A DNA stretch of 64,000 nucleotides from Diprion similis (lineage: Eukaryota; Arthropoda; Insecta; Hymenoptera; Diprionidae): contig NC_060105.1 in NCBI RefSeq assembly GCF_021155765.1, positions 16,649,001 to 16,713,000 on the forward strand, written 5' to 3'. Numbering within the stretch: the stretch's first letter is position 1; each line of letters begins with the position of its first letter. Positions 37,065-46,191 of this stretch are shown here, one piece after another. The notes beneath the pieces were generated by a model. The model saw only the letters and a program-made list of their open reading frames with translations. It was not told where the DNA came from and did not search any database. The translations under genes and the position numbers were made by a program.

Positions 37065-37165
37065 CCTTCGATAGCTCAGTTGGTAGAGCGGTGGACTGTA
37101 GTTGGCCAAGATTCCCAAATTCAAAAGACATCCATAGGTCGCTGGTTCAAATCCGGCTCGAAGGA
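37065..37165 (+). tRNA. tRNA-Tyr (anticodon GUA), with intron
   Basis: The acceptor stem CCTTCGA pairs fully with TCGAAGG, followed by discriminator A. The D arm is GCTC-AGTTGGTA-GAGC, the anticodon stem GTGGA/TCCAT, the anticodon GTA at 37098-37100 and the T arm GCTGG-TTCAAAT-CCGGC. A 28-nt intron (37102-37129) follows the base 3' of the anticodon, the usual place in eukaryotic tRNA-Tyr. The mature length is 73 nt before CCA addition. All stems are intact, so the gene looks functional. Confidence 0.97.
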
Positions 37166-37317
37166 GAAATTTTTTTAGAATTTTATTCTGAATGTTTTAA
37201 TGTCATACCGAACAACCGTAAACGTAAGAAATATAATATACTAATTTTGTAAAATGCATTTGATTTGGTGTTAAGTTAAGTTCTGAAGCATTGTTTTAGT
37301 ACATAGTACTTTCTGTA

Positions 37318-38366
37318 GGGAAAGGGCGGGCAAAACAGGGTACCCTTAAAATTTTATAAAAAAGTCTTGTTTTGCAAAATGGTTTTTAAGTAGTCAAAAA
37401 TGACTTCTGTAAACATTATTGAGCATTATTTTGAATTGTCGAAATTTTTTTTTTCCCTGACGTGTGAAAATCATTTTTATTCTCCTTGGTTACAATTAGG
37501 GAAAAAAAGTTTAGCGTATTTGAGTCCTCGGAAATTAAGTATTTTCTTAACCCTGCGCCAGCAACGTGGGTCTTTTAAGGCACAGTCGATATCACAATTG
37601 CGTATTTTACCGAAACAGCGGTCGCGAGAGATTTGGCTTCCCACCCTAACAAAAGTTAGTAGTAGTAGCTTCCTACGTGAGCATGGACGTTAACACTCGA
37701 GCGTCAATGTGTGAGTGACAGACAATACAACATGCGCATGGGTCTTCAACGACCCAGGTTGCCGCGGTGTTAGTACTTTTCGTAAATAATCAGGGTAAGT
37801 TTTTCGATGTATTCTATGATTTTCTTTTTTTTCTAAATATAAGACGCATTTTTTCGTCATTTTAATAGGTAATAAAGGGCTTTTTGTCGTGTAAAGTACT
37901 TTTCCGTAGACTTTTTCTTGAAATTTACCCGATTTTCACATCATCGAAATTGTCCATTTTCAATTGCTCGAATAATATAACTATTTGCTAACGCTGACGC
38001 ATTCCAAATATTTTTTTTTTTTCGAAAAGTATGCAGTCTCAACTATATAAGCCTAAAATGATTTTTTTGCTCATGCCATACTCAGATGTTATGAATTTTT
38101 TATCACGCGAACGTATTTTCAACATTTTCGCTCAAATTTTAGGTCATAAAATGAACAAAAAAAGAATCAGACCTTTCGAACCACAGATATAGGTTCTAAA
38201 GATCCTCGAGAGCAAACGTGAGTTTTTTCAAATTTTTAGTAGCGCTACGAAGGATTTAAAGCCTTGACTGGCCCTGAAAGATCCACTTTGCCGACGGAGG
38301 TAGTGAAATTACACGTTTCCCGCGCTGAATTAAGTACCCCGTTTTGCCCCCCCCCCCCCCCCCCCC
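37318..38366. mobile_element. G-rich-ended DNA element of about 1 kb
   Basis: The left end GGGCGGGCAAAACAGGGTAC mirrors the right end, GGGGCAAAACGGGGTACTTA when reverse-complemented. The right edge is extended by a 20-base C run (38347-38366). No transposase is visible. A piggyBac-like MITE (37547-37773) is nested inside, so this is the older insertion. Confidence 0.5.
37547..37773. mobile_element. Nested piggyBac-like MITE
   Basis: TTAA at 37547-37550 is followed by CCCTGCGCCAGCAACGTGGG. The right end, reverse-complemented, reads CTAACACCGCGGCAACCTGG with a TTAG edge. The shared core GCAAC-TGGGTC marks the inverted ends. The open frame 37400-37693 crosses this border and is not a gene. Confidence 0.5.
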
Positions 38367-38645
38367 TCATACTCTGAATTCTGGATTAATATTGCATTAA
38401 AGTTTATTTACTGAACAACTGCATAAACGAGAGTTTATTTGTTTGAAGTCAACAGGATTTTACGTTCGAACAAATTATTGCTTAAAAACGGCAACAGCAA
38501 ACTACCGAGTGATAGATCGTTAATGAAATTTATTTTTGCACCACAGCTGCGCGGAAAGTACAACTTTCGGCCCCTCGCATGAACGGAAAGTTGTACTTCG
38601 CTATGCAGGGGATGGTGGAAATTAGTATACGTCAGATGGAAGTGA

Positions 38646-38730
38646 AAAAGGCTATTCCAAACTGTGCGTAAGATTGACACCTGAGCCGAAGGTGAGGGTG
38701 GGAAGAACGCAGTTTGGAATAGCCTACTTT
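38646..38730. mobile_element. Small hairpin element
   Basis: AAAAGGCTATTCCAAACTG is mirrored by CAGTTTGGAATAGCCTACTTT. Just upstream (38552-38598) a second hairpin, GGAAAGTACAACTTTC against GGAAAGTTGTACTT, occurs. Both look like tiny MITE derivatives. Confidence 0.45.
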
Positions 38731-38759
38731 CCCTCCCTAGGTGCGTAATATGCTATTTC

Positions 38760-39714
38760 CGAGTCGTTGAATTAATAATAGCCGCTGTTCAAACTCCGTC
38801 TACACATAACGGCATGCAATGCAATATGCACATTGCACAGATGTGTACAAAACCAAGAATGCACATTACGCGTCCCAGAGTTGGCGGTCGGAAGTTGGCC
38901 ATATTTTATTCAGACGATCGGTTCGAGTTTCACGGCTAATGAAACTCCCTGTCATGTTCCGTTCGCAGAATAAGAATATCGAATCAACTTGGCTCGAAGG
39001 CCCTCGCTGCGTGGGTACTACATTATTAACCCGATCCAGGTTCCCCCGCAACAATTGGCAAAGCCCTAACAACACTTATCTACGCCGAGCTGCGCCGGAG
39101 GGGGATTACTAAGTTAGATATAGCTGGCGCCACGCATCACGCGTCACGCCACGCCGCATGTAAGCACGCACGAATATTTCTATCGGGTGTCTCGGAGGCA
39201 GGGCAACGTTCAAAAGATCATCTACCGGCTCCTCGACACCCGGATAAATCGATTCGAACTCGAAGGTATAACCCTTACAATCCGAGATCTTGAATGTTGC
39301 ATGCGCACATGGAACTGCTAAGGAAATTCGAGCAAATGACATCAACTAGGATAAATAGTTTGGTTAGAAACTTGGAAAAAAAAAAAAAAAGAATTGGAAA
39401 ATTAAACAGAAATAAGTTAGAGAAAACTACCATGCATGCAGACATTTTTTTATATAACAACCGCTGTGGCTTGTAAAAACCCGAAGGTGATACGGAGACT
39501 CGTTGTGATTTACGACATCATTTGCCACAGGCGCAGACAAATGATCCTTTTTCGCGATGCTTCTAGCTGCGACGCTGCGCCATAAATGGTCAATTACTTA
39601 TTTTCGTTAGTGGCTATTTTTCATGCCGACATTTATCATCGACTCGCGGAGTAACGGACTTTCAGTTTGTGAAATAATAGTGGTTGCAAAAACAAAAATA
39701 AAAAAACTATCGTT
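38760..39714. other. Spacer between small repeats and tRNA-Arg
   Basis: Moderate GC. The minus-strand frame 39109-39345 and the plus-strand frame 38819-39112 are the longest. Neither has a recognised domain. They are mentioned only so a reader can test them. Confidence 0.35.
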
Positions 39715-39787
39715 CGACCGTGACAGGACTCGAACCTGCAATCTTCGGATCCGAAGTCCGACGCCTTATCCATTAGGCCACACGGTC
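39715..39787 (-). tRNA. tRNA-Arg (anticodon UCG)
   Basis: On the minus strand, acceptor GACCGTG pairs with CACGGTC, followed by discriminator G. The D arm is GGCC-TAATGGATAA-GGC(G), the anticodon stem TCGGA/TCCGA with loop CTTCGGA and anticodon TCG, and the T arm CAGG-TTCGAGT-CCTG. It is 73 nt with no intron and all stems intact. It reads CGA codons, and other CGN codons by wobble. Confidence 0.97.
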
Positions 39788-40420
39788 TGTTGAAATTTAT
39801 CGTCACCATATTAGACTTAACTAGATCGACGCGAATGTCATCTGCTACTGGAGCGTCATTAGATCGTAAAGCGTGAATTGTCAGTCCACTTTTATAATTT
39901 TTTTTGGTTTTGAAGCTGCGTACTAACGTGACGGCCGACGATGAACGATGCGGTGGCGCTCAAGTCGCTTATATTACCATGAACACGATGTACTGCCTTG
40001 ATTTGAGAAGAAAACATTTCTACAACACTGAATCCATTCAGCATCAATTCACGTACCTATAATACGATGAGTATTTGGCGATCTATTTATTTTTAACTCT
40101 GACGATTATCATGAGTTACAAGATCTTGGTCAGTATTCCTACATACACATGCACGTAGGTGATAAGTCAATACCGCTCTTACCTTCTGGTTCAGTCTCTT
40201 GTCTGATGATAACGTAGGCACGGGTACTTGAACTCATGTCACGATGATGGGAATCCGTTTTTGTCAGACTCTGCCCAGAGGGCAGCATCATAGATCATTC
40301 TATGTCGCGAAAATATTCAATATTAGAAATAATACCTGAGTTATCGAACAACATGGATAAGAATAAATGAACGATTTTATTTACTTTTTACAATCATTAA
40401 GTGAAAAAGGATGACTCAAA

Positions 40421-40540
40421 GGGCCATTCATTGATTACGTAAGGGTCCCCAGAGGGAGGGGGGGTTAAGAAAATCTATGCATGCCCTTATCTTGGGGGAA
40501 GGGGGGGTAAAACCCATTTTAACGTAATATTTTACAAGTC
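40421..40540 (+). mobile_element. Transposon end, family with GGGCMATTCATTGATTACGT terminus
   Basis: It starts GGGCCATTCATTGATTACGT, then AAGGGTCCCC, GAGGGAGGGGGGG, AAATCTATGCATGCCCTTATC and a second G block, in the same order as the minus strand of 10175-10310. The opposite end was not found. Bases 40541-41330 are AT-rich with no other feature I can support. Confidence 0.6.
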
Positions 40541-41330
40541 GAAATTTATTATTAAAAATCTATTTGTATTTCGGATGCCGAATGATTTTCTTCATTCCAT
40601 AATGTGCACTTCGATTTACATCTTATCTTACAAATTTTTATTGTTTATTAAAATTTTTAAATCTTAAATATGTTCATTTTCATCCGTTTTAAATGTCATA
40701 AATAATAATTATATTATAGTGAATTCTTCCAGCGTATTAATTTTATTTTATTCATTTGGAAAATAAGAAATGATTCTTGTGTTATTCGTTTAAAGATTGC
40801 TTAACTGATTTATGTTAGTTCACTTTGAGATTATTTAAAAACTTACTTTTAATTATAATAATAATATTCCAAAGACTAGATAGTTATCTAATAATATAAA
40901 GATAATCTAATAAGATAATTTTTAAAAAGAAATAAAAAACTTGCTAATATGCTGCTCCCAAGCGGATGAGTTTGGCAAAACGAATCCCCGTTAATCATGC
41001 CTTAGAATATACTTAAAATACAATTTAAGATTCATACTGTCTTGATAAAGAAGTAAGATAAATGCTGTGTTACAGCCAACGGTAAACTGATAACGCAATT
41101 TTAAGGTTTCAGAGCTTATCGCAACCCCTCACTAGATGGCAACAGCATCCAGCTGTTTTACGCTGTCAAAAATTACAGGGTGTGCAGGGTAAGAAAGGTC
41201 ATGATTCGGTTTTGAGTCTATAGTTTGCCGCAACCCTAAATTCGGTTGAACTATTTTTAAACTAAATTTACATACACTTATTATAAGAAAAACATTACAA
41301 TTATAACAAAAAATATTAAATTCATGTGAT

Positions 41331-42433
41331 TAAAAGTTTCGGCCAAACAAACTTATGAAAAATAAAATTTGAAAATAGCAAAAAAAATTATGTCTGATAC
41401 GTCATAAGGTCAAATAACATTAATAATATTAATCACAGAGGCACGTTGCCTAGGCATGGATTTCATTAACGTTTGAATCCTTGTATAATCAATTTTTTGC
41501 CATACTTTTCGGACTTCTTCCCACAAATTGTTTTTATTAAAACAATCAATAGCTTCTACTTCTATTTTTAACTCTTCCCATGAATTTTCAATAAGATGTA
41601 CGTCAGGAGATTACTTAGCCACTAGAGGAAACGAATTTTTTTTTACCATACAGTCAATATTTGATATATACAACCACATCTGGCATTTTTTGGCCGTCGA
41701 TACCTCTTACGTCATTTCCAAAACGATTAATTTTTGTTTCGTTTAGAAAAAATACTCATTTCCAATCTGCTACTGTCCAATTTTTATGCGCCTTTGCAGA
41801 TTCTAATCTCGACTTCTTGTTCTTTGCACTAACCAACGCTTTCTTAGTATAGCATACAAAAAGTCCAACTTCGTTTAATCGACGTGAAACGGTATTGCGG
41901 TTATCATCAGCCAAGTTTATCATTCTTCTTTGGATCCATGACTGCCTTTTAATAACTCTATCAACGCACCTAATCGTTTTTTTTTTTTGGGCCTTTCAGG
42001 TACTTGTTTGTCTACCAAAGTGTTTGTTTCTTTCCACTTTTTGATACTATTATTAACAGTCGTTTTTCTAATCAACTATAACACGAGAAAATTTGTTTTC
42101 TTGGGGTAATTTGATAACAATTTCGTTTCGGCATCTCGACTTCATAGTACAGACACACAGGTGTGAACAAACTCGAATTCCTACTATTACCGAAATTTGA
42201 AATCAAAAACGTAAATATACACAAGCAAATCGTAGTTTTAATTGCTTGGCCTGAAAATTATGAAAGATGGAATTTTATATTATATTCTTTCATTGTAAAA
42301 ATTTACTATTTATGTCCTTCGAATACATACTTGATTAAGTTTATATGACAATACTTGATTTTTTTTTATCTCTATTTATATAAAAACTATCGGTGAAAAT
42401 TAATTTGGGCCGAAACTTTTGCACGCAACTGTA
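41331..42433 (-). mobile_element. Decayed Tc1-like transposon
   Basis: The right terminus read inward is TACAGTTGCGTGCAAAAGTT then TCGGCCC, typical of Tc1-like inverted ends beginning with a TA. On the left only AAAAGTTTCGGCC remains (41332-41344). Between them lies a Tc1 transposase remnant on the minus strand. Confidence 0.75.
41420..42090 (-). pseudogene. Tc1-like transposase remnant
   Basis: In changing minus-strand frames: IRKTTVNNSIKKWKETNT (DNA-binding helices), DNRNTVSRRLNEVGLF, SRLESAKAHKNWTVADWK, then a stop where a Lys or Arg is expected, FLNETKINRFGND, SPDVHLIENSWEELK (third catalytic region) and TLMKSMPRQRASVIN (C-terminus). The first catalytic Asp of the DET motif is Asn here. 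Stops, frameshifts and this change make it inactive. The plus-strand frames 41528-41852 are shadows. Confidence 0.8.
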
Positions 42434-43188
42434 CTTGGTTTATTTTAGCTAGCGTAAGTATTGAGTGAAAATGATGCTGTAATACCTGTATTATGTTATT
42501 CATTAGCACGTCTAAAATCTTGCCAAGTTCCTCAAATATGCCGCATTAGATATTTTTGTTCGAAATTGCTCGCAAAACAATATGAGATTCTCGAATATCG
42601 AGCTGAATATAAAAGTAAAAATATGTTAAAAATTAATCTAAGCTGGCCAGAAGATGATTCTCACTATGGAGTCAATATTCTTAGTCAAGAAAATCAATTC
42701 AACTGATGAGCTTGAGTAAAGAAAAATGTATTGATTAAAAACGTTGATACAATTCTTACGAAAATCACAGCAAGTATGATGAATATAATGAAATTATGAA
42801 GATACTGAAAAGAAAACTTTGAAGTACTGCGTGCATTTTAATGGCAGATAAAATTGCACGGTTGCGGGACAATGAGTTCTTAATTGGATCCACTCGCAAT
42901 GAACCAGCTACCTAAAACTCATGAAAATTCAACATCAACCGGCTCTCCTTAAAATTAATGAACGAAATTTTTTGAAAAGCTTGGCGTCCTTGACGAAATT
43001 GTAATATAGTATGACACACATCGAAACTTTTCAACTTCCACAATATAATTAATGTATCACCCAAGAACTTCATTAAGGTATCCACACGGAAGGAAAGAAT
43101 TATTTGAGTCAAGTAATATTCGTTTGATGCTGTAGTGAACTAAATGCTGTAGTGAAATGCGACGAACATAATAATAAATACTTACTCA
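42434..43188. other. Spacer flanking inverted-duplication copy A
   Basis: AT-rich. The last 100 bases (about 43075-43188) keep weak similarity to the sequence beyond copy B, for example GGAAAGAATTATTTGAG and GTAATATTCG, so the duplication may once have been longer. Frames 42461-42706 and 42912-43112 are unrecognised. Confidence 0.4.
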
Positions 43189-44548
43189 ATTCAATAAAAT
43201 ACTTTTGTCGGACGAAATACTTATGACAACTTACAAATAGAATTGAATCAAGCCTTTGAATGATGATGCTGATTATTAATTTATTCAAGATAACACAGTG
43301 CGAGTTCCTTGCAATAATTCGAATTTCGTATAAAAAAAATGTGTGATTATATTTACTAAGAATTTTATTGAACGTCCTTCGATCGTTTTGTTTGGAAAAT
43401 ATGAAATTGTTGTATCAAAACAAATTGCTTCTTCTTATTCATGTTTTGTTTGAGTCAGAAGTTCAATGGTTGATTCTGATAACGAAATTTGCTGTTACAA
43501 AGATCTTTTGCATTGACTGAAAATTAGAGTTATTCAAGCGCACAAAACGTATTCGTTGGATATCATTTATAATTCCAATGACTCAAAATTTTGTCCGATT
43601 TACCCGATGTTTAATGGGTAAAACCCGAAAACTTGTCGTTGTATGCTAGAAGTATAAATTGAACATGTGTCAATAGTTTTGATTATTAGTAATCGACGTT
43701 AACTTCGATGACCCGAAACTTGGTATTATGTTTTCTTCTTATACCTATAATAGGTCTGATGACAAATGTGACTTACGTTATCCGTACCTGACTTCCTAAC
43801 CGACTATCCGAATTTATAAATACCTCTGAAGCTATTGTGGTAGCGAGAGAGTTCACCGCCTAGTGACCATTTATAGTACTAGTATACCAACGTTTATGAT
43901 AAGTATATTCTGTACCCACTTGTTTTAAAGCATATGCTGTTTCTTTCAGAGTGTAAACAAATTAGTGTAACTGATTCAACCAGTTACACCAAACAAGTTT
44001 CGGTTAGATCAACAAAGTATGGCATTCAATCCATGTAAATTTTTCGTTGGCTAGATTCATGTACTTATTTTATTTAAAGTACCTAATTGTTTCTGTCAAT
44101 GAACATACGACTTGGAGGAAAAGTACATTAACTTCAAATGAAATTGTACTTAGTTGACTCATTTTCGGAAAAACATAAAAAGGTTCACTCGAATCAATTC
44201 TTCACTCGATCGCGACAAGAAAGGCTTTCGTTGCGCCAATGAATTCGCTTGACTAAATCATTTTGCCAAAATAAGTAAATTGGAATTTTTGTTACGAAGT
44301 TATCGTATTTGGTCAGATATCCAGAAGGAGATCAATAATTTTCAATGCCAACCTCACAAGTATGTCTCAAACACTTCTGATCGTGACGTTACGAGCATCG
44401 TAGGGGTCAGATTCCCCTTCACTATGCCAAGGGATACCGAAACCGTAAAAACAATTTACCCAAGAGGGCTAGGTTTACTCTGATTTTTGATCTGTTTCCT
44501 GGTTTACGTCAAGGAATGCGATCCTTATTAGGTTAAATAGAGAATATT
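43189..44548 (+). repeat. Inverted duplication, copy A (1,360 bp)
   Basis: The block is repeated in reverse at 53261-54620 with the same length and high identity. Shared landmarks are GTCGGACGAAATACTTATGA at the start, CAAATAGAATTGAATCAAGC, GTGTAACTGATTCAACCAGT and TTAGGTTAAATAGAGAATATT at the end. It ends abruptly in both copies. It contains a 67-codon open frame (44280-44483) kept in both. No terminal inverted repeats or transposase were seen, so the mechanism is unknown. Confidence 0.85.
44280..44483 (+). CDS. Conserved short open frame in copy A
   Basis: The frame encodes LEFLLRSYRIWSDIQKE and then a hydrophilic stretch including HKYVSNTSDRDVTSI, RFPFTMPRDTETVKTIYPRG and a TGA stop. It opens with TTG, not ATG, so it may be an exon or a fragment. 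The copy at 53326-53529 differs by two residues (Ser/Asn, Ile/Leu). I do not recognise the family. High identity may simply reflect recent duplication rather than selection. Confidence 0.3.
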   Translation: MEFLLRSYRIWSDIQKEINNFQCQPHKYVSNTSDRDVTSIVGVRFPFTMPRDTETVKTIYPRGLGLL

Positions 44549-44556
44549 AGTATATA

Positions 44557-44790
44557 AGTACCTAATTGTTTCTGTCAATGAACATACGACTTGGAGGAAC
44601 AGTACATAAACTTCAAATGAAATTGTACTTAGTTGACTCATTTTCGGAAAAACATAAAAAAGTTCACTCGAATCCATACTTCACTCGATCGCGACACGAA
44701 AGGTTTTTGTTGAGTCAATGAATCCGCTTGACTAAATCATTTTACCAAAATAACTAAACTGGAATAGTTGTATTGAAGTCATCGTATTCG
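44557..44790 (+). repeat. Partial tandem repeat of copy A interior
   Basis: AGTACCTAATTGTTTCTGTC and the next 220 bases repeat the segment starting at 44078, 479 bp upstream, with scattered differences. It starts right after copy A ends. Copy B has no matching extension. Confidence 0.75.
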
Positions 44791-45271
44791 GAACAAATAA
44801 GGGATACTAGATTGAAGTTAATGGACTCCAACAAAGTCTATTTTGTTGGTTCAAGAATTCCTTTACCTCGGTGTGCATATGTACTTCAATGTAAAAAGTA
44901 AACTAAAACAAAACTTATTGATAACTAATTTTTTCCAGCTTCAAAAGAAGTAAGTAGATACCTACATAAAATTGTATATTGTAAGAAATAAGTTCGTAGC
45001 CAACTGTGAGTAACGATATCCCGCTGACGAACAAACACAGCACACACCTCGATAATTTGTAAAGTTGAAAAATCATGCAAATAAAGTTTATTTATCTTTT
45101 ATAACCTTGCACATTGATCCATACGCATATACTTAGCTGCCTTTCAAATTAGCTATAACCGCTATATAATAAGGCCGGGGGTAAAAGCAGTCGCGAGGAA
45201 AAGTTCCAATCAAGAGTCGCCGAGCCACGCTACTTCCAGAGGATTTCGAAACTTAAGTCAAAGGGGCTTAC

Positions 45272-45361
45272 CGGTCACCTCTATCTGCGCCACGAGCTCC
45301 TGTGGGTTCGTAAAGAGATTATCGTCGCTGCTGACTCGTGAAGCCCTGACGATCCGCGGGG
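45272..45361 (-). CDS. Candidate internal exon of an unrecognised gene
   Basis: On the minus strand a GACCAG acceptor precedes CCCCGCGGATCG and a GTAAGC donor follows GAGGTGACCG. The 90-nt block is phase 1 at both ends and encodes PRIVRASRVSSDDNLFTNPQ and then ELVAQIEVT. Its base composition (GC-rich, codon-like) differs sharply from the AT-rich flanks. The polypyrimidine tract before the acceptor is weak. I do not recognise the protein. It could also be a chance frame. Confidence 0.4.
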
Positions 45362-45462
45362 CTGGTCAACAGCCAGTCCAACCCCGAAGTTCCTTCAATC
45401 CGACATCTTCTGCGGCCTCCTTTCCTGCCTTAGATGCGAATTATGATCGTCAAGACAGATGC

Positions 45463-46191
45463 TGGGTCTACCCAACTGACAAGCAAACCAAAAGGGTTTT
45501 TGCCAAGATTTTTTTCAATTAGTTTTAACTGTAAATCTTGATATAGGCTTTGTTAGGCTTAATAGATACACTCTAGAATTATGTGAAAAACATTTTTTTA
45601 TTGATTTTAATCACTTTTTATTCACGAAAATCGTAGTTGAAAATCCGTCTGAAAAAAGGTAGGTCCGTGGTTTTGATGATTTCTTGGAGATGGTTAACCT
45701 GAAACCAAAAAATCGAACAGTTTTATATTCAGTATGTTAATGGCCTTGGAATGAATCATAAGTATTTTGAAATTCTGATTTGAACTATATTTTTTTGGAT
45801 AAATGTCAAAAACAGCGATTTTTTTCAAATTTTTCGAGAACTGGCCGCCATTTTGTTGATATTGTAAACATCAAAACTCGTATGATTCATTCCAAGGCCA
45901 TTAACATGCTGAATCTAAAACCGTTCGATTTTTTGCTTTCAGGTTAACCATCTCCGAAAAATCATCGACACCGTAATTAACCTAACTTTTTTTTTAGACT
46001 GATTTTCAACTACGATTTTCGTGTATAATATAAAAAGTGATTAAGATCAATAAAAAAAATTTGTTTGTGTCATCCGAGAGTGTATTTATGAAGCCTAACA
46101 AAGCTTATATCAATATTTGCAGTTAAAACTTATTAAAAAAATTCTTGCAAAAAACCTTTTATGCTGCTCGTCAGTTGGGTAAACCTCTTAA
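45463..46191. mobile_element. Palindrome family P1, copy 2 (full)
   Basis: The left end GGGTCTACCCAACTGACAAG and the right end CTCGTCAGTTGGGTAAACCT are mirrored, with TTAA at 46188-46191. Arms of about 330 bp include CGAAAATCGTAGTTGAAAAT and its mirror. The centre carries GGCCTTGGAATGAATCATA and its mirror. It is about 50% longer than the copy at 52029. Confidence 0.8.

Noticed and set aside
39109..39345. Minus-strand frame with FEFESIYPGVEEPVDDLL
   Set aside because: Looks faintly coding-like but has no recognised domain, no clear splice pair and no repeat of the signal nearby. Worth a database search, not a call.
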